A stretch of 64,000 bases of DNA, from the NCBI RefSeq assembly GCF_040199715.1, contig NZ_JBEFNA010000002.1, positions 180,454-244,453 of the forward strand. The letters are read 5' to 3'. A program made the translations under genes and the position numbers. Shown in pieces: positions 35,153 to 45,233 of the stretch. The notes under the pieces are model-generated. The model saw only the letters and a list, made by a program, of their open reading frames with translations, had not been told where the DNA came from and did no database searches. Source of the DNA: Fusobacterium sp. SYSU M8D902 (GTDB taxonomy: Bacteria > Fusobacteriota > Fusobacteriia > Fusobacteriales > Fusobacteriaceae). The stretch's first letter is position 1. The number at the start of each line of letters is the position of its first letter.

Positions 35153-36559
35153 ATGTATAAATTTATGGATGAAGATTTCCTTTTAAAAACAGAAGTTGGT
35201 AAAAAGTTATATCATGATTATGCAAAAAATATGCCCATTTTTGATTATCATTGTCACTTAAATCCTAAAGAAATTTCTGAGAATAAAAATTATAAAAATT
35301 TGACTGAAATTTGGCTTGCTGGAGATCATTATAAGTGGAGAGCTATGAGAAGTAATGGAATAGATGAGAAATATATCACTGGAGATGCAGATGATTTTGA
35401 TAAGTTTATGGCTTTTGTAAATACTATTGAATATTGCTTTGGAAATCCATTATACCATTGGTCTCATTTAGAATTAAAAAGATTTTTTGGAATAGATCTA
35501 GTAATAAATAAAAAAAATGCAAAGGAGATTTGGGATAGAACAAATGCATTATTAAATACTCCAGAATTTACAACAAAAGAACTAATAAAAAAATCAAATG
35601 TAACAGCTTTATGCACTACAGATGATCCTATTGACTCTCTTGAATATCATCTTGAGATTTCAGAAGATAAAGAATTTGGTGTAAAAGTACTACCAACTTT
35701 TAGACCAGATAAAGTTTTAGGAATAGAAAAAATTGGTTTTAAAGATTACATAAACAAGCTTTCAGAAGTTTCAAATATGAAAATAGATTCTTTTGAAAAA
35801 TTGGTAGAAGCATTAAAAATTAGAATTAAATTCTTTGTAGAAAGAGGTTGCTTAGTAACAGATCACAGTCTTGAAGAACCTTTCTTCCAATTAGCTACAA
35901 AAGAGGAAGTAGAGGAAGTATTTAAAAAGTCTTTAGAAGAAAAAGAAGTAAATAAAAAAGAGATAGAAATGTATAAAACTGCTATATTCTTAGAGTTAGC
36001 TAGAGAGTATAAAAAATATGATTTAGGAATGCAGTTACATATGGGAGCTCAAAGAAATAATAACACAAGAATGTTTGAAAAATTAGGAGCAGATATTGGA
36101 ATGGACTCTATAGGAGATAATAACTATGCTTATTCTCTTTCTAGATTATTGGATGAGTTGGAAAAAACTATGGAATTACCGAAAACAATATTATACTGTT
36201 TAAATCCTAAAGATAATGAAGTGTTAGGAACTATGATCGGAAATTTCCAATGTGGAGAAATGCCAGGTAAAATGCAATTTGGTTCAGGTTGGTGGTTCTT
36301 AGATCAAAAAAATGGAATGATAAATCAAATGACTACACTATCTTGTTTAGGATTATTAAGAAGATTTATAGGAATGCTAACTGACTCTAGAAGTTTTATA
36401 TCTTACACAAGGCATGAATATTTTAGAAGAATAATGTGCAATTTAATAGGAACTTGGGTAGAAGAGGGTGAAATTCCTTATGATTTAGAAATCCTAGAAC
36501 CAATGATCAAAGAAATTTGTTATTTAAATGCAAAAAATTACTTTAAACTAAAAGATTAA
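35153..36559 (+). CDS. uxaC: Glucuronate (uronate) isomerase
   Basis: The 468-residue amidohydrolase-fold enzyme converts glucuronate to fructuronate (and galacturonate to tagaturonate). The N-terminal FDYHCHLNPKEI carries the metal-binding HxH, and QLHMGAQRNNN and GDNNYAYSLSRLL are family marks. The ATG at 35153 has GGAGGT 7 bases upstream; an in-frame start at 35138 is rejected. It is the first gene of uxaC-uxuA-uxuB-TRAP. Confidence 0.94.
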   Translation: MYKFMDEDFLLKTEVGKKLYHDYAKNMPIFDYHCHLNPKEISENKNYKNLTEIWLAGDHYKWRAMRSNGIDEKYITGDADDFDKFMAFVNTIEYCFGNPLYHWSHLELKRFFGIDLVINKKNAKEIWDRTNALLNTPEFTTKELIKKSNVTALCTTDDPIDSLEYHLEISEDKEFGVKVLPTFRPDKVLGIEKIGFKDYINKLSEVSNMKIDSFEKLVEALKIRIKFFVERGCLVTDHSLEEPFFQLATKEEVEEVFKKSLEEKEVNKKEIEMYKTAIFLELAREYKKYDLGMQLHMGAQRNNNTRMFEKLGADIGMDSIGDNNYAYSLSRLLDELEKTMELPKTILYCLNPKDNEVLGTMIGNFQCGEMPGKMQFGSGWWFLDQKNGMINQMTTLSCLGLLRRFIGMLTDSRSFISYTRHEYFRRIMCNLIGTWVEEGEIPYDLEILEPMIKEICYLNAKNYFKLKD

Positions 36560-36585
36560 AATATAAATAAATTTAAGGAGGAAAA

Positions 36586-37635
36586 ATGAAATTATCATTT
36601 AGATGGTATGGAGATACAGACCCTGTAACTCTACAGTATATTAAACAAATCCCAACTATGCATAGTATAGTAACAGCTATATATGATGTTCCTGTTGGAG
36701 AAGTATGGAAAATGGAGAAAATTCAAGTTTTAAAAGAAAAAGTAGAAAAAGCTGGATTAAAATTTGAAGTAATTGAAAGTGTTCCAGTTCATGAAGATAT
36801 TAAATTAGGACTTCCTACAAGAGAAAAATATATTGAGAATTACAAAAAAAATATTGAAAACCTAGCAAAAGCAGGAGTAAAAGTTATTTGTTACAACTTC
36901 ATGCCTGTATTTGACTGGACAAGATCTCAATTAGATAAAGAGTTAGAAGATGGTTCTACAACATTGGTTTATTATAAGGATCAAGTTGATAAATTAGATC
37001 CATTAAATGCTGAACTATCTCTACCTGGATGGGATTCAAGTTATACTAAAGAAGAGATGGCAACTCTATTTGCTAAGTATAAAGAGATTGGAGAAGAAGG
37101 ACTTTGGGAAAACTTAAAATACTTCTTAGAGCAAATCATTCCAGTAGCTGAGATAAATGATATCAAAATGGCTATTCACCCTGACGATCCACCTTGGTCT
37201 ATATTTGGATTACCAAGAATTATAACTAAAGAGGAAAACATAGACAGATTCTTAAATTTAGTTGATAGTAAGTACAATGGATTAACTTTATGTACTGGTT
37301 CTTTAGGATGTGCAAACTTCAATGATATGCCAAAATTAGTAGATAAATATAGTGCTATGGGAAGAATACATTTTATGCATGTTAGAAATGTAAAACTTCT
37401 AAATGATGGAGTAAGTTTTGAAGAGTCAGCTCATTATTCTGGTTGTGGATCTTTAGATATTGTTGAAATTATGAGAGTTCTATCTAAAAATAATTTTGAT
37501 GGATACTTAAGACCAGACCACGGAAGAATGATTTGGGGAGAAACAGGTAAACCAGGTTATGGGCTATATGATAGAGCCTTAGGAGCAAGTTATATAACTG
37601 GAATTTGGGAAACTTTGACAAAACTAAATAAATAG
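36586..37635 (+). CDS. uxuA: Mannonate dehydratase
   Basis: The 349-residue TIM-barrel enzyme turns D-mannonate into 2-keto-3-deoxygluconate. It begins [16 protein letters not shown], and [11 protein letters not shown] and LCTGSLG carry metal and substrate residues. The end, [12 protein letters not shown], is also typical. It lies between the isomerase and the reductase, so the three enzymes complete glucuronate to KDG. KDG kinase and aldolase are not in the window. Confidence 0.95.
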   Translation: MKLSFRWYGDTDPVTLQYIKQIPTMHSIVTAIYDVPVGEVWKMEKIQVLKEKVEKAGLKFEVIESVPVHEDIKLGLPTREKYIENYKKNIENLAKAGVKVICYNFMPVFDWTRSQLDKELEDGSTTLVYYKDQVDKLDPLNAELSLPGWDSSYTKEEMATLFAKYKEIGEEGLWENLKYFLEQIIPVAEINDIKMAIHPDDPPWSIFGLPRIITKEENIDRFLNLVDSKYNGLTLCTGSLGCANFNDMPKLVDKYSAMGRIHFMHVRNVKLLNDGVSFEESAHYSGCGSLDIVEIMRVLSKNNFDGYLRPDHGRMIWGETGKPGYGLYDRALGASYITGIWETLTKLNK

Positions 37636-37655
37636 TATTTGATTTGGAGGACAAT

Positions 37656-39257
37656 ATGAAACTTTGTTTAAATAATTTAGCAGAAATAAAACAAATAAAA
37701 GAGATAAAAGCTCCAATATATGACATAGAAAAAATCAAGAAAAATACAATGGAAGCACCAAAATGGTTACATTTTGGTGCTGGAAATATATTTAGGGCTT
37801 ATGTTGGAAAAATGCAACAAAATCTATTGAATAAAGGTCTTGAAAATACTGGAATAATTGTTGCTGAAAGTTTTGATAATGAAATCATTGATAAAGTATA
37901 TAAACCATATGACAATTTAACATTATCAGTAAGACTATCAAAAGATGGGGATTTTTCAACTGAATTAATTGGAAGTATTGTAGAATCTTTAAAAGTTGAA
38001 ACTGATATGGAAAAACTGGAAGAAATAGTTAAGGCTAAAACTTTACAAATGATTAGTTTTACAATAACAGAAAAGGGATATAACCTTAAAACTCCAGATA
38101 AAAACTACATGAGTATCGTAGAAGAAGATTTTAAAAATGAACCTTCAAAAGCAAAACACATAATGAGTATAATAACAAATCTATTGAATATAAGATTTAA
38201 AAACGGAGCTACTCCTATTGCTATAGTTAGTATGGATAACTGTGCTGGAAATGGTGAAAGAATAAAAGTTGCTGTTCAAGATATAGCTAATCATTGGTTA
38301 GAAAAAGGTTATGTAGATAAAGACTTTATAGCATATATAGAAGATGAATCTAAAGTGAGTTTCCCTGTATCAATGATAGATAAGATAACTCCTAGACCAG
38401 CAGAAGTAGTTAAAGAATATCTTGAAAAATTAGGTCTTGAAGATATGGAAATAGTTGTAACTAATAAAAACACTTATTCTGGACCTTTTGTAAACTCTGA
38501 AGAAGCTGAATATTTTGTTGTTGAGGATAAGTTTCCTAATGGAAGACCTCAATTGGAAGAATCAGAAGCAGGAGTTTATATAACAGATAGAGATACAGTG
38601 GATAAGACAGAGAGAATGAAAGTTACTACTTGTCTAAATCCTTTACACACAGCATTAGCAATATATGGATGCCTATTGAATGAAAAAACTATTTATAGTG
38701 CTGTATCTAATCCATTACTTAATAAACTTATTAAAAATATAGGGTATGGTGAAGCTTTAAAAGTAGTCGAATCACCAAAAATATTGGATCCAAAAGCATT
38801 TATAGATGAGGTAATCGACGAAAGATTTGCAAATCCATATATTCCAGATCAACCTGAGAGAATAGCAACAGATACTTCTCAAAAAGTTGGAATAAGATAT
38901 GGAGAAACTTTAAAAGCATATTTAGATAGTAAAGAGTTAAATATTTCAGATATAAAATATATTCCTTTAGTTTATGCTGGTTGGTTTAGATACCTATTAG
39001 GTATAGATGATAATGGTTGTCAAAGAAGTATTAGTCCTGATCCAATGTTAACAATGTTACAAGAAAAATTATCAGGAATTGAATTTGGTAAACCAGAAAC
39101 ATATCAAGGACAACTTAGGGAGATCCTAAAAAATAAAATGATTTTTGGTGTTGATCTAGAAGAGATAGGATTGGCAGAAACAGTAGAAAAATATTTTGTA
39201 GAAATGTTAGTAGGACCAGAAGCAGTAAATAATACTCTAAAAAAATACTTAAAGTAA
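37656..39257 (+). CDS. uxuB: Fructuronate reductase / mannonate oxidoreductase
   Basis: The 533-residue NAD-dependent polyol dehydrogenase family enzyme reduces fructuronate to mannonate. The Rossmann start is WLHFGAGNIFRAYVG (about 34-48), and the catalytic region is CLNPLHTALAIYGCLL. FPVSMIDKITPRP is a family mark. The ATG at 37656 with GGAGG 5 bases upstream is preferred to an in-frame start at 37644. Confidence 0.92.
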   Translation: MKLCLNNLAEIKQIKEIKAPIYDIEKIKKNTMEAPKWLHFGAGNIFRAYVGKMQQNLLNKGLENTGIIVAESFDNEIIDKVYKPYDNLTLSVRLSKDGDFSTELIGSIVESLKVETDMEKLEEIVKAKTLQMISFTITEKGYNLKTPDKNYMSIVEEDFKNEPSKAKHIMSIITNLLNIRFKNGATPIAIVSMDNCAGNGERIKVAVQDIANHWLEKGYVDKDFIAYIEDESKVSFPVSMIDKITPRPAEVVKEYLEKLGLEDMEIVVTNKNTYSGPFVNSEEAEYFVVEDKFPNGRPQLEESEAGVYITDRDTVDKTERMKVTTCLNPLHTALAIYGCLLNEKTIYSAVSNPLLNKLIKNIGYGEALKVVESPKILDPKAFIDEVIDERFANPYIPDQPERIATDTSQKVGIRYGETLKAYLDSKELNISDIKYIPLVYAGWFRYLLGIDDNGCQRSISPDPMLTMLQEKLSGIEFGKPETYQGQLREILKNKMIFGVDLEEIGLAETVEKYFVEMLVGPEAVNNTLKKYLK

Positions 39258-39273
39258 GATTAGGAGGATAACC

Positions 39274-40293
39274 GTGAAAAAATTAAGATCATTTTTGAGT
39301 TTTACCTTACTAGTGATTTGTGCTCTAATTCTAACATCTTGTGGAAAAGAAGAAAATAAAAGAATAATAAGAATTTCACATAACCAAGCACAAGATCACC
39401 CAACAAATATAGGATTAATGGCTTTTGAAGAATTTATCGAAAGTAAACTTGGAGATAAGTATGACGTTCAAATATTTCCAAATGAATTGCTTGGATCACA
39501 AGTGAATACTGTTGAATTAACTCAAACAGGAGCAATAGATTTTGCTGTAGCAAGTAATGCTATTTTAGAAAGTTTTGATAATATCTATCAAATATTTAAT
39601 CTTCCATATCTATTTGATAGCCCAGAACACTATCATACAGTTATGGATAATAAAGAATTAATTGAACCAATATTTACCTCTACAGAAAAATCAGGATTTG
39701 AAGCTGTAACTTGGTTAGATGCTGGAACAAGAAACTTTTATACAGTTAAAAAACCTATAAAAACTCCAGCTGATTTAAAAGGTTTAAAAATCAGAGTACA
39801 ACAAAGTGCTTCTAATATAAGAATGATGGATCTATTTGGTGGAGCAGCTACTCCTATGGGATTTGGAGAAGTTTATACAGCTTTACAACAAAGTGTTATA
39901 GATGGTGCTGAGAATAATGAACTAGCTTTGACAAGTAATAAACATGGAGAAGTTGCAAAATTCTATTCATACAATATGCATCAAATGGTTCCTGATATTT
40001 TAATAGGAAATCTAAAATTCTTAAATAGCCTTTCTTCTCAAGAGAGAGAAATTTTTAACGAAGGTTTTATTTTAATCTCAAAGGTACAAAGAGATGCTTG
40101 GGAAGACTCTGTAGAAAAAGCTAAAATACATGCTGAAAAAGATATGAAAGTACAATTTATCTATCCAGATGTAGCTTTATTTAAAGAAAAAGTAATTCCA
40201 CTTCATCAAGAAATCCTAGATGCTACTCCTAAATTAAAACCTATCTATGAACAGATACAAAAGATAGGAAAACAGATGAAGGAGGATAAATAA
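39274..40293 (+). CDS. TRAP transporter substrate-binding protein (DctP type), lipoprotein
   Basis: The 339-residue protein starts at a GTG, with a lipoprotein signal peptide and lipobox ILTSC (Cys at about residue 23). The mature part is DctP-like, with GLKIRVQQSASNIRMMDLFGG and VIDGAENNE; the Arg in KIRVQ is the family's carboxylate-binding Arg. It captures an organic acid in the periplasm and passes it to the DctQM permease. Operon position makes glucuronate or another hexuronate the likely ligand. Confidence 0.9.
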   Translation: MKKLRSFLSFTLLVICALILTSCGKEENKRIIRISHNQAQDHPTNIGLMAFEEFIESKLGDKYDVQIFPNELLGSQVNTVELTQTGAIDFAVASNAILESFDNIYQIFNLPYLFDSPEHYHTVMDNKELIEPIFTSTEKSGFEAVTWLDAGTRNFYTVKKPIKTPADLKGLKIRVQQSASNIRMMDLFGGAATPMGFGEVYTALQQSVIDGAENNELALTSNKHGEVAKFYSYNMHQMVPDILIGNLKFLNSLSSQEREIFNEGFILISKVQRDAWEDSVEKAKIHAEKDMKVQFIYPDVALFKEKVIPLHQEILDATPKLKPIYEQIQKIGKQMKEDK

Positions 40294-40772
40294 TGGAAAA
40301 TTTAAGAAATGGTTTAGATAAATTAATTCTTTTTATTTGTGTTGTTTTATTCATGTTTATGACAGCAGTGGGAACCTATCAAATATCAGTAAGATATATT
40401 TTTAAAGATCCTAGTACAATTTCAGAGGAGTTAATATCTTATTCTTTTGCTTGGATGTCAATGTTTGCTGCATCATATGTTTTTGGAAAAAGAGATCATA
40501 TGCGTATGGTGTTTTTTGTTGAAAAATTTAATAAGAAGACACAATTATATATTGCTATTCTATGTGAAATTGTAATCTTATTATTTGCTTTTGGGGTATT
40601 AGTTTGTGGTGGAAAAGCAATAACAGAGTTAACTATGACACAAATATCTCCAGCTCTAAGAATATCAATGGGATATGTATACTCTGTACTTCCAACTTGT
40701 GGAATAATAACTTCAATATACAGTATTTTAAATATAAGAGATCTATTTATTAGATTGAAAGAGGAGGTATAA
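40293..40772 (+). CDS. TRAP transporter small membrane subunit (DctQ type)
   Basis: The 159-residue protein has four membrane segments, with the family features ISEELISYSFAWMSMFAASY and the small-subunit length. It shares a TAATG junction with the binding-protein gene, so translation is coupled. It forms the permease with the large subunit that follows 3 bases later. Confidence 0.9.
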   Translation: MENLRNGLDKLILFICVVLFMFMTAVGTYQISVRYIFKDPSTISEELISYSFAWMSMFAASYVFGKRDHMRMVFFVEKFNKKTQLYIAILCEIVILLFAFGVLVCGGKAITELTMTQISPALRISMGYVYSVLPTCGIITSIYSILNIRDLFIRLKEEV

Positions 40773-40775
40773 TAG

Positions 40776-42080
40776 ATGGTATTTACAACAGCTTTAATAA
40801 TGTTTGTTGTCTTAATAGTAACTTTATTATTAGGATTTCCAATTGCTATAAGTATAGGAGTGTCTTCTATATTAGCTATACTTCCCTCTCTAGTTTTTGA
40901 TAATACTTTAGTAACAGGTGCTCAAAGAATTTTTTCAGGAATATCTAACTTCACTTTAATAGCAATTCCCTTCTTTATATTAGCAGGAAATATAATGAAT
41001 CAAGGTGGAATAGCTAAGAAATTAGTAGCCTTTGCCCAATCATTAACAGGAAGAATTCCAGGTTCATTAATGCAAACAAATATACTAGCCAATATGATGT
41101 TTGGAGCAATATCTGGATCAGCTACAGCTGCCTGTGCTGCAATGGGTGGAATTTTATTGCCAATGGAAGAGGAAGAGGGTTATGATAAAAAATTAGGTGC
41201 TACTGCCAATATAGCTAGTGCTCCTACAGGACTTTTGATTCCACCATCAAACTCTTTAATAGTGTATTCATTAGTTAGTGGTGGAACATCTGTAGCAGCA
41301 CTATTTATGGCAGGATATATTCCTGGAATACTATGGGGATTAGGATGCATGATTCTAACTCTATATTTATGTAAATCTAAAGGAATGAAGGGAACTAATA
41401 ACTTTAAACTTAAAGTTGTAGTGGCTACTTTTATAGATGCTTTACCATCTTTAGCACTAATAATAATAGTCATTGGTGGAATTATTAAAGGAATATTTAC
41501 ACCTACAGAAGGTTCAGTTGTTGCAGTTGTTTATACTCTACTTCTATCAATGTTATTCTATAGAACTATAACATTCAAACAACTGATCAATATTTTTTCT
41601 GAAAGTGCTAAAATGACTGGAATAATTGTATTTCTAATAGGAGTTTCAACTATAATGTCTTGGGTAATGGCATTCACAGGTGTTCCTCAAGCAATCTCAG
41701 ATCTTATTTTAGGATTGACAAGTAATAAATACCTAATTTTACTATTAATGAATCTATTACTACTTTTTATTGGAACATTTATGGATGTAACTCCAGCGAT
41801 ACTAATTTTCACTCCAATATTTTTACCAATAGTAAAATCTTTTGGAATGAGTCCAGTACATTTTGGAATAATAATAGTTTTCAATCTTTGTATAGGAAAT
41901 ATAACTCCACCAGTAGGAAATACTCTATTTGTAGGAGTTAAAGTTGGTAAATTAAAAATAGAAGATGTAATGGGACAATTGATAAAATATTATGGAGTAA
42001 TAATATTAGTTCTAATGTTAGTTACATATGTTCCAGCAATTTCAATGTATCTTCCTAAACTTGGTGGATTTATTAAATAG
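40776..42080 (+). CDS. TRAP transporter large permease (DctM type)
   Basis: The 434-residue protein has about 12 membrane segments and DctM marks such as GSATAACAAMGGILLPME, IPPSNSLIVYSLVSGG and TPPVGNTLFVGVKVG. It is a Na-driven carrier that accepts substrate from the DctP-type protein. AGGAGG lies just upstream within the end of the dctQ gene. A terminator follows. Confidence 0.93.
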   Translation: MVFTTALIMFVVLIVTLLLGFPIAISIGVSSILAILPSLVFDNTLVTGAQRIFSGISNFTLIAIPFFILAGNIMNQGGIAKKLVAFAQSLTGRIPGSLMQTNILANMMFGAISGSATAACAAMGGILLPMEEEEGYDKKLGATANIASAPTGLLIPPSNSLIVYSLVSGGTSVAALFMAGYIPGILWGLGCMILTLYLCKSKGMKGTNNFKLKVVVATFIDALPSLALIIIVIGGIIKGIFTPTEGSVVAVVYTLLLSMLFYRTITFKQLINIFSESAKMTGIIVFLIGVSTIMSWVMAFTGVPQAISDLILGLTSNKYLILLLMNLLLLFIGTFMDVTPAILIFTPIFLPIVKSFGMSPVHFGIIIVFNLCIGNITPPVGNTLFVGVKVGKLKIEDVMGQLIKYYGVIILVLMLVTYVPAISMYLPKLGGFIK

Positions 42081-42100
42081 TAATTTCATAAAAACTTTAT

Positions 42101-42154
42101 AAAAAAAGTTGATTGACCTTAGTTTTAAAGCTAAAGTTAATCAACTTTTTTATT
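42101..42154. terminator. Bidirectional intrinsic terminator
   Basis: AAAAAAAGTTGATT pairs with AATCAACTTTTTT; the inside TTAGTTTTAAAGCTAA adds further pairing. It serves the uronate operon on the plus strand and the convergent ABC transporter on the minus strand. Confidence 0.8.
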
Positions 42155-42165
42155 TCTAAATAATT

Positions 42166-42903
42166 TTAAACATTCCATTCAAGAAGTTTGCTTAAAAATC
42201 TTTTCAACTCTGGTGTAGCTGGATTGGTAAAAACTTTAGAACTCTCTCCATACTCCAAAAGCTCACCATTGTAAAGGAAACATACCTTATCACAAGCATG
42301 TCTTGCAAATCCCATCTCATGGGTTACTATTATAAAATCTATTCCTTCAGATTTCAACTCTTTAATAACATCTAGAACTTCCACTGTATATTCTGGATCT
42401 AAAGCTGAAGTTGGCTCATCAAAAAGTAAAAATCTAGGTTTGAACGTTATTGCTCTTATAATACTTATTCTCTGTTTTTGTCCTCCAGAAAGTTCTGCTG
42501 GTCTCTTATTTATCTCATTTTGTAGTCCAAATCTTTCCAGATATTTTAAGGCTATCTCTTTTGCCTCTTCCAACTCATACCCATGTACATTTACAAGTGG
42601 ATTTACAATGTTTTCTAAAACTGTCATATGTTTAAATAAGCCCTCTTGCTGAAATATAAAACCTATAGATCTCCTGTACTCCAAAAGCTCATTCTCATTA
42701 AAATTTAAAACTTTTCCATCTATCTCCACACTTCCATCTGTTGGCTCTATCAACCCAGCAATAATCTTTAAAAGAGTGGATTTTCCTCCCCCTGAGGGTC
42801 CTATTATAGCAAGTGATTTCACATCATCCTCAAAGTCAATTCCATTTAAAATTATATTGTTATCTGAGAATTTTTTAGATATATTTTGTAATTTAATTCT
42901 CAT
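42166..42903 (-). CDS. Amino-acid ABC transporter ATP-binding protein
   Basis: The 245-residue ATPase has Walker A GPSGGGKST (about 34-42), the Q-loop in GFIFQQEGLF, signature LSGGQKQR, Walker B LLFDEPTSALDP and the switch His in VTHEMGFARH. It belongs to the polar-amino-acid class (GlnQ/HisP). The ATG at 42903 has AAAGGAG upstream. It overlaps the permease gene by 11 bases. Confidence 0.92.
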   Translation of the reverse strand: MRIKLQNISKKFSDNNIILNGIDFEDDVKSLAIIGPSGGGKSTLLKIIAGLIEPTDGSVEIDGKVLNFNENELLEYRRSIGFIFQQEGLFKHMTVLENIVNPLVNVHGYELEEAKEIALKYLERFGLQNEINKRPAELSGGQKQRISIIRAITFKPRFLLFDEPTSALDPEYTVEVLDVIKELKSEGIDFIIVTHEMGFARHACDKVCFLYNGELLEYGESSKVFTNPATPELKRFLSKLLEWNV

Positions 42904-43687
42904 ATTTAAATCTCCTTTCCAATTTTTCACTAATATATGAAAGAGGTAGAGTAAATACTAAGTATAAAACTCCCAATAATATATAGCATTCAAAGAGTTT
43001 AAAGTTCAATGAAGATATCTCTCTCATAGTTTGGGTTAACTCTATTATAGCTATTATAGAAAGTAGAGAGGAATCCTTTATTATTGAAGCAAACTGTCCT
43101 GTTAAAGCTGGGATAGTTTGAACTATCAATTGGGGAAGGATTACAAATTTTATTGTCTGTTTTTTAGTATAGCCTATTGCTCTAGCAATTTCAATCTGAT
43201 TTTTATCAATAGATTCAAAACTCCCTCTTAAGATTTCAGCTATATATGCCCCTTCAAAAATGGATAAAATTAAAACTCCTGCCACAAAACGATTGTCAAT
43301 TCCCCAAGCAGTACCTATTATATAGAAAAATAGATAAATCTGCATAATTAATGGTGTTCCTCTGATAAATTTTACATATAACAGACTAAAATATCTCAAT
43401 ATAATGAGATTACTTCTCTGAAATAGAAAAACTATTACTCCTATTAGGGAGCTTAATACAAAACTGCTTATACTTATATAAAAAGTTAGTAAAAATCCAT
43501 CTAAAATTCTACCTTGAAACTGTTTTACAAAACTAAAGTCCAACTCTAGTCCTATTTTTTTTAATGAATAGTAGATTCCTATTCCAATGACTCCGATTAA
43601 AATTACAATATTTACTATAATTTTACCTAGTGAGTCCCTCTCCTTTTCAGTACTAAAAAAAACTCCTCTAAGCATTATTTTCACCAT
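42893..43687 (-). CDS. Amino-acid ABC transporter permease
   Basis: The 264-residue inner-membrane protein is of the HisM/GlnP type, with about six hydrophobic segments. It has the LLTFYISISSFVLSSLIG start of the domain and the EAA loop EIARAIGYTKKQTIKFVILPQ. The extra N-terminal 30 residues and one additional segment are slightly unusual. The ORF overlaps the binding-protein gene by 20 bases; an internal ATG at 43675 is an alternative start, and neither has a strong ribosome site. Confidence 0.88.
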   Translation of the reverse strand: MVKIMLRGVFFSTEKERDSLGKIIVNIVILIGVIGIGIYYSLKKIGLELDFSFVKQFQGRILDGFLLTFYISISSFVLSSLIGVIVFLFQRSNLIILRYFSLLYVKFIRGTPLIMQIYLFFYIIGTAWGIDNRFVAGVLILSIFEGAYIAEILRGSFESIDKNQIEIARAIGYTKKQTIKFVILPQLIVQTIPALTGQFASIIKDSSLLSIIAIIELTQTMREISSLNFKLFECYILLGVLYLVFTLPLSYISEKLERRFKYEN

Positions 43688-44495
43688 TCTTTAGGTCGAA
43701 AAACCACTGAAATCCCAACTCTTTAAAAGCTTTTCTCTCCTCAGGTAGATATTTTTCTGACAATCTCTCAAACCCACCATCTGAATAGAATTTCTCTATA
43801 AACTCATTCATTTTTATAACTAACTCTTCATTTCCTTTAGGAAAAGCTACTCCCCATTTTTCAGCCTCTTGAAACGGTATAAAAATAGCTTCTGTAACCT
43901 CTTTATTATTTTGCCAATTTCTATATATAGTCAATTGATCATATAGAAATACATCAGCTTTGCCCTGAACTACCTCTGTCACACATGCACTCTCATCTGG
44001 AAATGATCTTATCTGAGCATCTTTTAAATACTTTTGAGCATATAAAAAGCCTGTAGATCCTGTTTTTACAGCTATAACTGCACCACTCTTATTCAGATCT
44101 TCTACAGTTTTTACCTTTCCATCTCTATTTACTAACATTCCCAATAGAGAGTTAGCATATGGATTGGAAAAATCGACTATTCCTTTTCTCTCATCTGTTA
44201 TTGTCATAGATGAGATAACCAAATCTACTTTTTTAGTTTGAAGTGAGGGTATCAATCCGTCCCAAGCAATATTTTCAATCTTCACATCTCTACCTATATA
44301 TTTTCCAAACTCTTTTATGAAATCAACACTTATTCCTGTAGCTTCACCATTTTGATCCTTTGTTTCAAATGGTGGATATGCTAACTCCATTCCCACTACT
44401 AATGTATCTTTTTTACTGTTTTTTTCTCCACTACAACCAACAAAAAGAGTTGCAATGATCAAAACTAAAAATATACTAAATAAAAATTTTTTCAT
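43668..44495 (-). CDS. Amino-acid ABC transporter substrate-binding lipoprotein
   Basis: The 275-residue protein has a lipoprotein signal with lipobox LFVGC (Cys about 21). The mature part is a family 3 solute-binding fold, with GMELAYPPFETKDQNGEATG and IAWDGLIPSLQTKKVDLVIS. The Asp/Arg that usually bind the ligand's alpha-amino and carboxyl groups are in the MTITDERKG stretch. Ligand type is not resolvable. It is first in the operon, with its own promoter. Confidence 0.9.
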   Translation of the reverse strand: MKKFLFSIFLVLIIATLFVGCSGEKNSKKDTLVVGMELAYPPFETKDQNGEATGISVDFIKEFGKYIGRDVKIENIAWDGLIPSLQTKKVDLVISSMTITDERKGIVDFSNPYANSLLGMLVNRDGKVKTVEDLNKSGAVIAVKTGSTGFLYAQKYLKDAQIRSFPDESACVTEVVQGKADVFLYDQLTIYRNWQNNKEVTEAIFIPFQEAEKWGVAFPKGNEELVIKMNEFIEKFYSDGGFERLSEKYLPEERKAFKELGFQWFFDLKNGENNA

Positions 44496-44571
44496 CTTAA
44501 ATCTCCTTTTATCATTAATTTTTGAGTAAAATCTATCTTTTAAATAATTCTTGACTTATTAACTCATGTAT

Positions 44572-44600
44572 ATTATATTTGTTTATTTAACAAAAAGCAA
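44572..44600 (-). promoter_or_regulatory. Promoter of the amino-acid ABC operon
   Basis: On the minus strand TTGCTT (44595-44600) and TATAAT (44572-44577) are 17 bases apart. The plus-strand TTGACT (44551) / TATATT (44574) pair overlaps it and could be a second divergent promoter. Confidence 0.5.
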
Positions 44601-44630
44601 CACTTATTTATACGCTCTCTATCACTCAAG

Positions 44631-44659
44631 TTGACTTATCCTCATATTCTATATATAAT
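44631..44659 (+). promoter_or_regulatory. Promoter of the phosphodiesterase gene
   Basis: TTGACT (44631-44636) and a perfect TATAAT (44654-44659) are 17 bases apart, 32 bases before the TTG start. Confidence 0.6.
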
Positions 44660-44690
44660 ATTTATAAAAAATGTAATTGGAGGAGAAATT

Positions 44691-45233
44691 TTGAAGTTAT
44701 TTATTATATCTGATATTCACGGTTCACTATATTATTTAGAAAAAGTTATGGAAATTTTTAAAAAGGGAGATTATGACAAATTGGTTATTTTAGGAGATGA
44801 ACTCTACCACGGACCTAGAAACCCTCTACCTAAGGATTACTCTCCAAAAGATGTTATTCAAATATTGAATGGATATAAAGATAAGATTATTGCTGTGAGA
44901 GGAAACTGTGACAGTGAGGTGGATCAAATGGTTTTAGATTATCCTATTATGAGTGACTATGCCCTTCTTTATCTTGGAGAAAAGAGAGTATATATAACTC
45001 ATGGACATATCTATAATAAAGAAAATCCCCTTCCTATGAGTGAAGGAGATATCTTACTATATGGTCACTTTCACATTCCAATGATAGAAAAAATTGAAAA
45101 TAGATACTTTTTCAATCCTGGTTCTATATCTCTACCTAAAAATAGCAGTAAAAATAGTTTTGCTATACTTGATAAAGAAACTTTTACTATCAAGGATTTA
45201 GATGAAAATATCATTATGGATATAAAATTTTAA
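44691..45233 (+). CDS. YfcE-type metallophosphodiesterase
   Basis: The 180-residue calcineurin-like phosphoesterase shows all metal motifs in order: SDIHGS, GDELYHG, RGNCDSE, THGHIYN and GHFHIP. E. coli YfcE of the same length hydrolyses phosphodiesters in vitro; the natural substrate is unknown. The start is a TTG at 44691 with GGAGGAG 5 bases upstream; the promoter's position excludes the longer reading frame. Its stop overlaps that of the convergent lrgB-type gene. Confidence 0.85.
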   Translation: MKLFIISDIHGSLYYLEKVMEIFKKGDYDKLVILGDELYHGPRNPLPKDYSPKDVIQILNGYKDKIIAVRGNCDSEVDQMVLDYPIMSDYALLYLGEKRVYITHGHIYNKENPLPMSEGDILLYGHFHIPMIEKIENRYFFNPGSISLPKNSSKNSFAILDKETFTIKDLDENIIMDIKF

